Part shown: piece after piece, positions 42,631 through 51,843 of the stretch | Numbering within the stretch: the stretch's first letter is position 1 | How the letters are laid out: the number at the start of each line of letters is the position of its first letter | NCBI GenBank assembly: GCA_002359895.1 | Contig: DEOB01000002.1 | Span: 73,943 to 137,942, forward strand | Origin: Stenotrophomonas sp. UBA2629 | GTDB taxonomy: Bacteria; Pseudomonadota; Gammaproteobacteria; Xanthomonadales; Xanthomonadaceae | Direction of reading: 5' to 3' | Length of the DNA stretch: 64,000 nucleotides | Program-made: the position numbers and the translations under genes | The notes under the pieces: generated by a model | Databases searched by the model: none | The model's input: only the letters and a program-made list of their open reading frames with translations | What the model was told of the DNA's origin: nothing

Positions 42631-43174
42631 ATCAGCGATGGCGGGCATCGTGCTCGCCGGTGGCCTGTCTTCGCGGATGGGCAGTGACAAGGCGTTGCTG
42701 CCTTGGCAGGGCAAGACACTACTCGCGCACATGCATGCTTTGTTGGAGCAGGCGGGCGCCAAGCCGATAAAAGTAAGTGGCGCGTATCCCGCGTTCGATG
42801 GGGTGCCGGACCAGGTTGAACGTTGCGGGCCGCTCGGCGGCTTGTTCAGCGTAATCAGTACGTTGCCGGATGGGCCGGCCTGGGTGGTGCCGGTGGACAT
42901 GCCGCGGCTGGAGGTGGCGATGCTGCAGCAGCTGCGCGATGCCGCACCGGCGGGCTGCGTGATCTTCGCCGGGCAGCCGCTGCCGATGCGGTTGAATATC
43001 GATGACGCTTGCCGCAAGCTGCTGCAGGCAATGGTTCAGAATCGGGACAGTCCCAAGTCCCTGCAGGCGCTGCAGCGGCAGCTGGGCGTCCTTGAACTGC
43101 CTGTACCGGCTCCAATCGCGTCGTGCCTGGTCAACTGCAATACCCCCACGCAATGGGAGGAACTTGCATCATGA
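42605..43174 (+). CDS. mobA: Molybdenum cofactor guanylyltransferase
   Basis: This protein of about 189 residues attaches GMP to molybdopterin to make the bis-MGD cofactor that NarG needs. The nucleotide-binding start GIVLAGGLSSRMGSDKALL is conserved, followed by RCGPLGGLFSVIS and VPVDMPRLE. ATG 42605 overlaps moaE by 26 bp; ATG 42638, 7 bp after moaE, is an equally possible start giving 178 residues. It overlaps the next gene by ATGA. Confidence 0.9.
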   Translation: MIRSTPIAESAMAGIVLAGGLSSRMGSDKALLPWQGKTLLAHMHALLEQAGAKPIKVSGAYPAFDGVPDQVERCGPLGGLFSVISTLPDGPAWVVPVDMPRLEVAMLQQLRDAAPAGCVIFAGQPLPMRLNIDDACRKLLQAMVQNRDSPKSLQALQRQLGVLELPVPAPIASCLVNCNTPTQWEELAS

Positions 43175-43542
43175 AAATCCAGTTGCAGCAGCAATCGGTA
43201 CGCCTGCGGCTTGATGAGCGCGAGCTGGCGCAACTGCTGTCCGGCGAAACCCTCCATACCACCACGCAATTTGGCGGCATCGGCCACTGGTCGATGGCGC
43301 TGCACCTGCATGAAGAAGTTCACGCCGGCATCGCCGCAGAGGGGGAGGCTGTGTCCATCGGCCTGCCGCGCATCCCGGTGCTTGCGCTGGCCGAGCGGCT
43401 GCCGTGCCGTGACGGCTTGGCCTGGGATGTGGTCAGCCAAGGGGTCGCCATGCAGCTGAAGTTCGATGTGGACGTACGCGACAGCGTGCGTGAGCGCTAC
43501 CCGAAGCGGCGGGATGACACCTCCGTCACGTCATCGGTTTGA
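43171..43542 (+). CDS. Conserved hypothetical protein at the end of the Moco cluster
   Basis: This 123-residue protein has a beta-rich start, KIQLQQQSVRLRLDERELAQ, then FGGIGHWSMALHLHEEVHAG and SIGLPRIPVLALAERLP. It resembles small proteins of a domain of unknown function (DUF7009-like pattern with a paired R-x-R-L motif). Its start overlaps mobA (ATGA), so it is translated with the Moco genes; a role in cofactor handling is only inferred from position. Confidence 0.7.
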   Translation: MKIQLQQQSVRLRLDERELAQLLSGETLHTTTQFGGIGHWSMALHLHEEVHAGIAAEGEAVSIGLPRIPVLALAERLPCRDGLAWDVVSQGVAMQLKFDVDVRDSVRERYPKRRDDTSVTSSV

Positions 43543-43552
43543 CATTTGTCAG
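43539..43552. promoter_or_regulatory. Palindrome upstream of the narK FNR box
   Basis: TTGACATTTGTCAG has a perfect TGACA/TGTCA core and matches 7 of 10 FNR positions. Its centre is 39 bp upstream of the strong FNR box. Confidence 0.4.
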
Positions 43553-43577
43553 GGGCAACGTTCTAAAACAGTTCCGT

Positions 43578-43620
43578 TTGATCGAAATCAAACTCGTCTT
43601 CAGGCAAGCCGGGCTTAATA
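43578..43620 (+). promoter_or_regulatory. Consensus FNR box and -10 of narK-narGHJI
   Basis: TTGATCGAAATCAA (43578-43591) matches the FNR consensus TTGAT-N4-ATCAA at all ten positions. TTAATA (43615-43620) lies at the expected -10 for a start near 43626, the arrangement of a class II FNR-activated promoter. Confidence 0.8.
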
Positions 43621-43686
43621 GCGGCACGTAGACGAGGCACTGTACACCGCAGTCAATCGTCGTCATTACATAGCCTGGAGCCATGC

Positions 43687-45102
43687 ATGACCGCCGTAAG
43701 CGATGTCGCAAAAAACAAGAGTGGCCCTGGTAAGGTCATCACGGACTGGAAGCCGGAAGATCCCACCTATTGGGAACAGACCGGTCACCGCGTGGCCACA
43801 CGCAACCTGGCCATTTCCATCCCCGCATTGATGCTGGCATTTGTCGTCTGGGTGCTGTTCTCGGCCGTGTCGATCAGCCTGCCGCGCATCGGCTTCAACT
43901 TCACCACCGATCAGCTGTTCTGGCTGGTGGCACTGCCCAGTCTCTCCGGCGCCACGTTACGCATCTTCTACTCCTTTGTGGTGCCCATCTTCGGTGGGCG
44001 CCGCTGGACCGCCATCTCTACCGCGTCATTGTTGCTACCCACCGTCTGGTTGGGCTTCGCGGTGCAGGACCCCAACACGCCGTTCTGGATCTTCGTCTGC
44101 ATCGCCATCCTGTGCGGATTCGGTGGCGCCAACTTCTCTTCGTCCATGTCCAACATCTCCTTCTTCTATCCCAAGCAGCGCCAGGGCATGGCGTTGGGGT
44201 TGAATGCGGGTTTGGGCAATGTCGGCGTGTCCGTGTCGCAGCTGGTGGTGCCCTTGGTCATCACGGTCGGCGTGTTCGGCACGATGGGCGGGGCGCCCCA
44301 GCCGTTGGTGGAAGGTAGCGGCCAACTGTTCCTGCAGAACGCCGGCTTCATCTGGGTGCCTGCCATTGCCATCGCGGCAGTCGCTGCATGGTTCGGCATG
44401 AACGACCTGACCAGCGCACGTTCTTCGTTTTCGGAGCAGGCGGTTATTTTCCGCCGTAAACACAACTGGCTGATGTGCTGGTTGTACATCGGCACGTTTG
44501 GCTCCTACATCGGTTTTTCGGCGGGCTTCCCAATGCTGGTCAAGAGCCAGTTCCCGGATGTGAACCCGATGACCTACGCGTTCATAGGCCCCTTGCTGGG
44601 TGCGTTGATGCGCTCGGTGGGCGGCAGCCTGGCCGACAAGTGGGGCGGGGCGCGGCTGACGTTCTGGGTGTTCGCCCTGATGATTGCTGCCGTGTTCGGC
44701 GTGCTGCACTTCCTTCCAAGCCATGGCGAGGGCGGCAACTTCTACGGCTTCCTGATCTCGTTCATGGCGTTGTTCGTGCTGAGCGGCATTGGCAACGGCA
44801 CCACGTTCCGCATGATCCCGGTGATCTTCCGCACGTTGCATGAGCGCCTGTCGGCCAAGGCCGATGCACAGGGCAAATCCGACGCCGCACACCAGGCCAG
44901 CATCGAATCCGCAGCGGTTGTCGGTTTCTCAGGTGCCATTGGCGCTTACGGCGGCTTCTTCATTCCCAAGAGCTATGGCTCTTCCATCACCTTGACCGGC
45001 AGCCCAGACATGGCGCTGTACGGCTTCATTGCGTTCTACATCACCTGTCTTGTCGTGACGTGGTGGTGGTACTACCGGCGTGGGGCCGAAACCCCCTGCT
45101 GA
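43687..45102 (+). CDS. narK: Nitrate/nitrite transporter, NarK2-type
   Basis: This 471-residue MFS protein has 12 predicted membrane segments. The nitrate-porter signatures GGANFSSSMSNISFFYP and GNGTTFRMIPVIF are present, and the sequence resembles E. coli NarK and the nitrate/nitrite antiporter (NarK2) type. It has an extended soluble N-terminus (about 40 residues). It is the first gene after the FNR-dependent promoter and is 69 bp upstream of narG. Confidence 0.92.
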   Translation: MTAVSDVAKNKSGPGKVITDWKPEDPTYWEQTGHRVATRNLAISIPALMLAFVVWVLFSAVSISLPRIGFNFTTDQLFWLVALPSLSGATLRIFYSFVVPIFGGRRWTAISTASLLLPTVWLGFAVQDPNTPFWIFVCIAILCGFGGANFSSSMSNISFFYPKQRQGMALGLNAGLGNVGVSVSQLVVPLVITVGVFGTMGGAPQPLVEGSGQLFLQNAGFIWVPAIAIAAVAAWFGMNDLTSARSSFSEQAVIFRRKHNWLMCWLYIGTFGSYIGFSAGFPMLVKSQFPDVNPMTYAFIGPLLGALMRSVGGSLADKWGGARLTFWVFALMIAAVFGVLHFLPSHGEGGNFYGFLISFMALFVLSGIGNGTTFRMIPVIFRTLHERLSAKADAQGKSDAAHQASIESAAVVGFSGAIGAYGGFFIPKSYGSSITLTGSPDMALYGFIAFYITCLVVTWWWYYRRGAETPC

Positions 45103-45171
45103 CAACGCAATGCACCGCAGCCAGATGACCTACACAGCCACGATGCAGAAGTACGCAAAGGGAGATTCACC

Positions 45172-48100
45172 ATGAGTTATTTCCTGGATCGCTTGCAGTT
45201 TTTCAAGCGTGACCCACAACCCTTTGCCGATGGCCACGGGTTCACAAAAAGCGAAGATCGGGACTGGGAGAACAGTTACCGCGCCCGTTGGCAGTACGAC
45301 AAGATCGTGCGCTCCACTCACGGCGTGAACTGCACCGGTTCCTGCAGCTGGAAGATCTACGTCAAAAATGGCCTGGTTACCTGGGAAACCCAGCAGACCG
45401 ACTACCCGCGCACGCGCCCGGACCTGCCCAATCACGAACCCCGTGGCTGCCCGCGTGGTGCCAGCTATTCCTGGTACCTGTACAGCGCCAATCGCCTGAA
45501 ATATCCGTTGGTACGCGGCACGCTGCTGCGCATGTGGCGGCAGGCCCGCAAGACGATGTCGCCGGTGGAAGCCTGGGCCAGCATCGTTGAGAACCCGGAG
45601 AAGTCGCGCGAGTACAAGCGTCGTCGCGGCATGGGCGGTTTCGTGCGGATGTCGTGGGACGAAGCCAACGAGATCATCGCCGCCTCCAACCTGCACACCG
45701 TGAAGGAATACGGCCCTGATCGCGTGGTCGGATTCTCGCCGATTCCGGCGATGTCGATGGTGTCTTACGCAGCCGGCGCACGTTATCTGTCGCTGCTCGG
45801 TGGCGCGTGTCTGTCCTTCTACGATTGGTATTGCGATCTGCCGCCTGCATCGCCGCAGATATGGGGCGAGCAGACCGACGTGCCGGAATCGGCCGATTGG
45901 TACAACAGCCGCTACATCATCGCCTGGGGCTCGAACGTGCCGCAGACGCGCACGCCCGACGCGCACTTCTTCACCGAGGCGCGTTACAACGGCACCAAGA
46001 CCGTGGCGGTCTGCCCGGATTACTCCGAGCTGGCCAAGCTCACTGACCATTGGTTGCACCCCAAGCAGGGCACCGATGCGGCGCTGGCTTTTGCGTTCGG
46101 CCATGTGATCCTGCGCGAGTTCCACGTCGAGAAGCCCTCACAGTACTTCCAGGATTACTGCCGCCAGTATTCGGACATGCCGTTGCTGGTGCGTATAGAC
46201 CAGCGTGACGATGGTCGTCTGGTGCCGGGCCGCTTCCTGCGCGCCAGCGAGCTGGGCGGGCTGGGTGAGAGCAACAATCCGGAATGGAAGACGCTGGGCT
46301 TTGACGAGATCAGCGGTGATATCACCGTGCCCAATGGTTCCATCGGTTTCCGCTGGGGCGAGAAGGGCAAGTGGAACATTGAAGAGAAGGCCAGCGACGG
46401 CAGCGCCACGCGCCTGCGGCTGAGCCTGGCTGACGTCAAAGACAGCATCGAAGGCGTCAGCTTCCCGTACTTCGGTGGCATCGAGAACGACGGCTGGACC
46501 GCCGCGCCGGTAGAGGAAGTGCTTGAACGCAACATCCCGGTGCGCCGCCTGCAGCTGGCTGACGGCAGCCACACCTTGGTCGCCACGGTGTACGACCTTC
46601 TGCTTGCGCAGTACGGCGTTGATCGCGGCTTTGGTGGCAGCAACGTGGCCAGCAGCTATGACGACTATGTGCCCGGCACGCCGGCATGGCAGGAGCGCGT
46701 CACCGGCGTGCCGCGTGCTGAAGTGATCGAAATCGCCCGTGAGTTTGCTCGCACGGCAGACAAGACGCACGGCCGCAGCATGATCATCGTCGGTGCCGGT
46801 ATGAACCATTGGTTCCATAACGACATGAACTACCGCGGCCTGATCAACATGCTGGTCATGTGCGGCTGCGTGGGCCAGACCGGTGGCGGTTGGGCGCACT
46901 ATGTGGGCCAGGAAAAGCTGCGTCCGCAGACCGGCTGGCAGCCGCTGGCGTTTGGTCTGGATTGGAGCCGTCCGCCGCGCCAGATGAACGGCACCTCGTT
47001 CTTCTACTTCAACACCGGGCAGTGGCGTTACGAAAAACTGCAGGTCAATGAGCTGTTGTCACCGCTGGCTGATGCCTCCAAGTACAGCGGCAGCTTGGCT
47101 GACCTCAACCTGCGTGCCGTGCGCATGGGTTGGTTGCCGTGCGCGCCGCAGCTGGATCGCAACCCGCTCAAGCTGGTGCGTGAGGCTGAGCAGGCCGGTG
47201 TCGCACCGGCTGATTACGCGCTGGGCAAGTTCAAGGATGGCTCGTTGGATTTCGCATTCGCCGATCCCGACGCCAAGCAGAACCACCCGCGCATGATGTT
47301 CATCTGGCGCTCGAATCTGCTGGGTTCTTCGGGCAAGGGCCACGAATACATGCTGCGCCACCTGCTGGGCACGCGTCATGGCCTGCAAGGCAAGGATCTT
47401 GGCGAGATGGGTGCGGTCAAGCCGGAAGAAGTGAAGTGGCGTGATGAGGCACCGGAAGGCAAGCTCGACCTGCTGGTGACGCTGGATTTCCGCATGTGCA
47501 CCACCGCGCTGTACTCGGACATCGTGCTGCCGACGGCCACGTGGTACGAGAAGGACGACCTCAACACCTCCGACATGCATCCGTTCATCCATCCGCTGTC
47601 CAAGGCGGTGGACCCGGCGTGGGAATCACGCAGCGATTGGGAAATCTTCAAGGGTGTTGCGCGCACGGTCAGCGAGATGGCGCCTGGTGTGCTGGGTGTG
47701 GAAAAAGATCTGGTGCTGGTGCCCACCTTGCACGACACGCCCAACGAATTGGGCATGCCGTTTGGCGTGACCGATTGGAAGAAAGGAGAGTGCGAAGCCA
47801 TCCCCGGCCAGACCATGCCGACGATGGCAGTTGTCGAGCGCGACTATCCCAATCTCTACCGCAAGTTCACCTCGCTGGGCCCGTTGCTGGACAAGCTGGG
47901 CAACGGCGGCAAGGGCATGAACTGGGATACCAAGCACGAGGTCGATTTCCTCGGCAAGCTGAATCACACCGTTCGCGATGATGGCGTCAGTCAGGGCCGC
48001 CCGGCCATTGAAACCGCCATTGATGCCTGCGAAGTGATTCTGCATCTGGCACCGGAAACCAACGGTCACGTTGCGGTGAAGGCTTGGGAGTCGCTGGGTA

Positions 48101-48915
48101 CGTTCACCGGCCGCGAGCATACGCATCTGGCAGCGGGCAAAGAGCACGAGGCCATCCGCTTCCGTGACATCCAGGCGCAGCCGCGCAAGATCATTTCCTC
48201 GCCCATCTGGTCCGGTCTGGAAGACGACAACGTCAGCTACAACGCAGGCTACACCAACGTGCACGAGTTGATTCCGTGGCGCACCGTTACCGGCCGCCAG
48301 CAGTTCTACCAGGATCACGAATGGATGATCGACTTCGGTGAGGCCTTCATGGGCTATCGCCCGCCGGTGGACACGCGCACGGTAGAGCCGCTGCTCAACA
48401 AGCGGTCAAACGGCAACAAGGAGATCGTGCTGAACTGGCTCACCCCGCACCAGAAGTGGGGAATCCACAGCACCTACAGCGATAACCTGATCATGCAGAC
48501 GCTGTCGCGCGGTGGCCCCATCGTGTGGATCAGTGAGGACGACGCACGCAGTGCCGGCATCGAGGACAACGACTGGATCGAGCTGTTCAACGTCAACGGT
48601 GCGATTGCAGCACGTGCGGTGGTCAGTCAGCGCGTGATGCCGGGCATGGCGATGATGTATCACGCCCAGGAACGCATCATCAACGTGCCGGGCTCGGAAA
48701 TTTCCGGAACGCGCGGCGGCATCCATAACTCGGTGACGCGCATCGTGCTCAAACCCACCCACATGATTGGCGGCTACGCGCAGCTGTCGTATGGCTTCAA
48801 CTACTACGGCACCTGCGGCACCAACCGCGACGAATTCGTGATCGTGAGAAAGATGGACAAGGTGAATTGGCTGGATGGTGAAGATGCCCTTGTCGACGCA
48901 CGGGAGGTGGTGTGA
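45172..48915 (+). CDS. narG: Respiratory nitrate reductase alpha subunit
   Basis: This 1247-residue protein contains bis-MGD and the FS0 [4Fe-4S] cluster and reduces nitrate to nitrite in the cytoplasm. Cluster ligands occur at the same positions as in E. coli: His50, Cys54, Cys58 and Cys93 (STHGVNCTGSC, PRGCPRGAS). The molybdenum-ligand Asp is in FYDWYCDLPPASPQ. The N-terminus has a vestigial twin-arginine-like start (MSYFLDRLQFFKRD) but no cleavable signal. GGGAGATT precedes the ATG. It needs the Moa/Moe/Mob proteins encoded upstream. Confidence 0.97.
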   Translation: MSYFLDRLQFFKRDPQPFADGHGFTKSEDRDWENSYRARWQYDKIVRSTHGVNCTGSCSWKIYVKNGLVTWETQQTDYPRTRPDLPNHEPRGCPRGASYSWYLYSANRLKYPLVRGTLLRMWRQARKTMSPVEAWASIVENPEKSREYKRRRGMGGFVRMSWDEANEIIAASNLHTVKEYGPDRVVGFSPIPAMSMVSYAAGARYLSLLGGACLSFYDWYCDLPPASPQIWGEQTDVPESADWYNSRYIIAWGSNVPQTRTPDAHFFTEARYNGTKTVAVCPDYSELAKLTDHWLHPKQGTDAALAFAFGHVILREFHVEKPSQYFQDYCRQYSDMPLLVRIDQRDDGRLVPGRFLRASELGGLGESNNPEWKTLGFDEISGDITVPNGSIGFRWGEKGKWNIEEKASDGSATRLRLSLADVKDSIEGVSFPYFGGIENDGWTAAPVEEVLERNIPVRRLQLADGSHTLVATVYDLLLAQYGVDRGFGGSNVASSYDDYVPGTPAWQERVTGVPRAEVIEIAREFARTADKTHGRSMIIVGAGMNHWFHNDMNYRGLINMLVMCGCVGQTGGGWAHYVGQEKLRPQTGWQPLAFGLDWSRPPRQMNGTSFFYFNTGQWRYEKLQVNELLSPLADASKYSGSLADLNLRAVRMGWLPCAPQLDRNPLKLVREAEQAGVAPADYALGKFKDGSLDFAFADPDAKQNHPRMMFIWRSNLLGSSGKGHEYMLRHLLGTRHGLQGKDLGEMGAVKPEEVKWRDEAPEGKLDLLVTLDFRMCTTALYSDIVLPTATWYEKDDLNTSDMHPFIHPLSKAVDPAWESRSDWEIFKGVARTVSEMAPGVLGVEKDLVLVPTLHDTPNELGMPFGVTDWKKGECEAIPGQTMPTMAVVERDYPNLYRKFTSLGPLLDKLGNGGKGMNWDTKHEVDFLGKLNHTVRDDGVSQGRPAIETAIDACEVILHLAPETNGHVAVKAWESLGTFTGREHTHLAAGKEHEAIRFRDIQAQPRKIISSPIWSGLEDDNVSYNAGYTNVHELIPWRTVTGRQQFYQDHEWMIDFGEAFMGYRPPVDTRTVEPLLNKRSNGNKEIVLNWLTPHQKWGIHSTYSDNLIMQTLSRGGPIVWISEDDARSAGIEDNDWIELFNVNGAIAARAVVSQRVMPGMAMMYHAQERIINVPGSEISGTRGGIHNSVTRIVLKPTHMIGGYAQLSYGFNYYGTCGTNRDEFVIVRKMDKVNWLDGEDALVDAREVV

Positions 48916-50459
48916 TGAAAGTACGTGCCCAGATCGCGATGGTGTTGAACCTGGACAAGTGCATCGGCTGCCACACCTGCTCGATCACCTGCAAAAACGT
49001 CTGGACCTCACGCGAAGGCGTGGAGTACGCCTGGTTCAACAACGTGGAAACCAAGCCGGGCATCGGCTACCCCAAGGAATGGGAAAACCAGGACAAGTGG
49101 AACGGCGGCTGGGTGCGTACCCGCGCCGGCAAGCTGGTGCCGCGCGCCGGTGGCCGATGGCGGATGCTGGCCAAGATTTTTGCCAACCCGGACCTGCCGC
49201 AGATTGACGACTACTATGAGCCGTTCGATTTCGACTACCAGCACCTGCATGACGCGCCGGAAGTGAAGCATCAGCCCACCGCGCGGCCGCGCTCGCTGCT
49301 CACCGGCGAGCGCATGGAAAAGATCGAATGGGGCCCGAACTGGGAAGAAATTCTCGGCACCGAGTTCTCCAAACGCTCGCGCGATTACAACTTCGACAAG
49401 GTGCAGAAGGAGATTTACGGCGCCTTCGAAAAGACCTTCATGATGTACCTGCCGCGCCTGTGCGAGCACTGCCTCAACCCGGCATGCGTGTCGGCGTGCC
49501 CGTCTGGTGCCATCTACAAGCGCGAAGAAGACGGCATCGTGCTGATCGACCAGGACAAGTGCCGTGGTTGGCGCATGTGTGTGTCGGCCTGCCCGTACAA
49601 GAAGATCTATTACAACTGGAAGAGCGGCAAATCCGAGAAGTGCATCTTCTGCTACCCGCGCATCGAGATGGGCGAGCCCACCGTGTGTTCGGAAACCTGC
49701 GTGGGCCGCATCCGCTACCTCGGCGTGATGCTGTACGACGCTGACCGCATTGCCGAAGCTGCATCGGTGGAAGCGGAGAAGGATCTGTACCAGGCGCACC
49801 TGGATATCTTCCTGGACCCGGAAGACCCGGCTGTCATCGCTGCCGCGCGTGCCGAAGGCATTCCGGACAACTGGCTGGAAGCAGCCAAGCAATCGCCGGT
49901 CTACAAACTGGCCATTGACTGGAAGCTGGCGCTGCCGCTGCATCCGGAGTACCGCACGTTGCCGATGGTCTGGTACGTGCCGCCGTTGTCGCCCATCCAG
50001 TCCGCCGCCGAGCGTGGCCATGTCGGCATGAACGGCGAACTGCCGGATGTTGCATCACTGCGCATCCCGGTGCGTTACCTGGCCAACATGTTGTCGGCCG
50101 GCGATGAAGCACCGGTGGTGCGTGCATTGGAACGGCTGATGGCCATGCGCGCCTGGCGTCGTGCCAAAAACGTGGACGGCGTTGAAGACCTCAGCGCACT
50201 GAACCAGACCGGTTTGACCGTGGCCCAGGCCGAGGACATGTACCGCTACCTGGCCATCGCCAACTATGAGGACCGCTTCGTGATCCCCAGCAGCCATCGC
50301 GAGTATGCCAACGACGCTTACGGCGAACGTGGCGGCTGCGGTTTCACCTTTGGCAATGGCTGCAACGGTGACAGCCCGGCCGATCTGTTCTCGCAGCGCA
50401 AGAGCACCACCTACGCCGTACATCCCAACCGCCAGCATCGTCATGAGGTGGTGAAATGA
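48915..50459 (+). CDS. narH: Respiratory nitrate reductase beta subunit
   Basis: This 514-residue electron-transfer subunit carries four Fe-S clusters. The ferredoxin-like cysteine groups are KCIGCHTCSITCKN, CEHCLNPACVSACP, KCRGWRMCVSACPYKK (the Trp in place of a Cys marks the [3Fe-4S] site) and CIFCYPRIEMGEPTVC. ATG 48915 shares one base with the narG stop. The narJ start overlaps its stop. Confidence 0.97.
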   Translation: MKVRAQIAMVLNLDKCIGCHTCSITCKNVWTSREGVEYAWFNNVETKPGIGYPKEWENQDKWNGGWVRTRAGKLVPRAGGRWRMLAKIFANPDLPQIDDYYEPFDFDYQHLHDAPEVKHQPTARPRSLLTGERMEKIEWGPNWEEILGTEFSKRSRDYNFDKVQKEIYGAFEKTFMMYLPRLCEHCLNPACVSACPSGAIYKREEDGIVLIDQDKCRGWRMCVSACPYKKIYYNWKSGKSEKCIFCYPRIEMGEPTVCSETCVGRIRYLGVMLYDADRIAEAASVEAEKDLYQAHLDIFLDPEDPAVIAAARAEGIPDNWLEAAKQSPVYKLAIDWKLALPLHPEYRTLPMVWYVPPLSPIQSAAERGHVGMNGELPDVASLRIPVRYLANMLSAGDEAPVVRALERLMAMRAWRRAKNVDGVEDLSALNQTGLTVAQAEDMYRYLAIANYEDRFVIPSSHREYANDAYGERGGCGFTFGNGCNGDSPADLFSQRKSTTYAVHPNRQHRHEVVK

Positions 50460-51136
50460 GCCTGCTCAAATTGATTGGCGTGTTGCTGGATTATCCGCGT
50501 GAGGAGCTGTGGCAACACGGTGAGGAGTTGTTGGACGCCTGCGACGACCCCGCGTTGTCGCCGGCTCGTCGCAAGCAGCTGCAGGCCTTCGTCCGGCAAC
50601 TGCTGGACAGCGATCCGCTGGATGCGCAGTCGGCGTGGCTGGCCACGTTCGACCGGGGCAGGGCGATGAGCCTGCTGCTGTTTGAACATATCCACGGCGA
50701 GTCGCGCGATCGCGGTCAGGCCATGGTCGATCTGATCGAAGCCTATCGCCGCAACGGCTTTGAACTGGATGCCCGCGAGCTGCCGGACTACCTGCCGCTG
50801 CTGCTGGAATACCTCTCGCACCGGCCGCAGGCAGAGGCCAAGGATTACCTGCATCACGTCGGCCATATCGCTGGCATGTTGGCCGCGCGTGCAGCCGAGC
50901 GCGAACTGCCGCATGTAGTGTTGTTGGAGATTCTGGTTGAAGCAGGCGAGGGCAAGGTCAACCTTGAACTGCTGCGCCAGCGTGCCAGCGAGGAAGTCCG
51001 CGACGACACTGTCGAAGCCATGGATCGCCTCTGGGAAGACGAAGCCGTGCGCTTTGGTAGCGAAGCGCCATCGCAGGATTGCAAGCCGCCACAACGTTCA
51101 CCGGCCCGCGCCGTGCAGCAGGAGGCACAGCCATGA
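50456..51136 (+). CDS. narJ: Nitrate reductase assembly chaperone
   Basis: This 226-residue all-helical protein belongs to the redox-enzyme maturation proteins (NarJ/TorD). It starts LLKLIGVLLDYPREEL and has DYLPLLLEYLSHRPQ in the core. NarJ holds NarGH until the Mo cofactor and FS0 are inserted and is not part of the final enzyme. It overlaps narH and narI by ATGA. Confidence 0.95.
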   Translation: MSLLKLIGVLLDYPREELWQHGEELLDACDDPALSPARRKQLQAFVRQLLDSDPLDAQSAWLATFDRGRAMSLLLFEHIHGESRDRGQAMVDLIEAYRRNGFELDARELPDYLPLLLEYLSHRPQAEAKDYLHHVGHIAGMLAARAAERELPHVVLLEILVEAGEGKVNLELLRQRASEEVRDDTVEAMDRLWEDEAVRFGSEAPSQDCKPPQRSPARAVQQEAQP

Positions 51137-51840
51137 GTTACTTCTTCAATCAGTTTGCCTTCCAGTTCTATCCGTACATCGCTGTGGCCGTGTTGTTGAT
51201 CGGCAGCTGGGCGCGTTATGACAAGGCCATGTACAGCTGGCGCACGGGCTCCAGCCAGTTGTTGTCCGACCGCGGCATGCGCATTGGCAGCAATTGCTTC
51301 CACATCGGCATCCTGGCGATTCTGGGCGGCCACCTGGTGGGTCTGCTTACGCCGCATGCGGTGTATGAGCACTTCATCACTTCTTCGCAGAAACAGTTGT
51401 TGGCGATGGTGGTGGGCGGGTTCTTCGGCGCACTGTGCTTCATTGGCATTCTAATTCTGCTGGTGCGTCGCCTGACCAATCCGCGAGTGCGTGCCACCGG
51501 CAGCTTTGGTGACACGCTGGTGCTGGTGCTGCTGTTCGCGCAGCTCTGCTTGGGCCTGATCAGCATCAAGATCTCTGCCGGCCATATGGATGGTGGCGTG
51601 ATGGTGATGCTGGCTGAGTGGGCACAACACATCGTCACTTTCCGCGCCGGGGCGGCTGACTTCATTACCGACGTGCATTGGGTTTACAAGGCACACATCT
51701 TCCTGGGCCTGACCCTGTTCCTGATCGCGCCGTTCACCCGTCTTGTGCATGTGTGGAGCATTCCGATCAGCTACTTGTGGCGCCCCTACCAGGTGGTGCG
51801 TCGTCGTCAGGCCACGCTGCGTTACGGGCCGAAGGAATAA
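51133..51840 (+). CDS. narI: Respiratory nitrate reductase gamma subunit (cytochrome b)
   Basis: This 235-residue protein has five membrane segments and binds two b hemes; it takes electrons from quinol. Heme ligands are the His pairs in NCFHIGILAILGGHLVGLLT and in HWVYKAHIFLGL with the later His of RLVHVWS. It anchors NarGH to the inner face of the cytoplasmic membrane. ATG 51133 overlaps the narJ stop; ppiC follows after 3 bp. Confidence 0.95.
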   Translation: MSYFFNQFAFQFYPYIAVAVLLIGSWARYDKAMYSWRTGSSQLLSDRGMRIGSNCFHIGILAILGGHLVGLLTPHAVYEHFITSSQKQLLAMVVGGFFGALCFIGILILLVRRLTNPRVRATGSFGDTLVLVLLFAQLCLGLISIKISAGHMDGGVMVMLAEWAQHIVTFRAGAADFITDVHWVYKAHIFLGLTLFLIAPFTRLVHVWSIPISYLWRPYQVVRRRQATLRYGPKE

Positions 51841-51843
51841 ACC

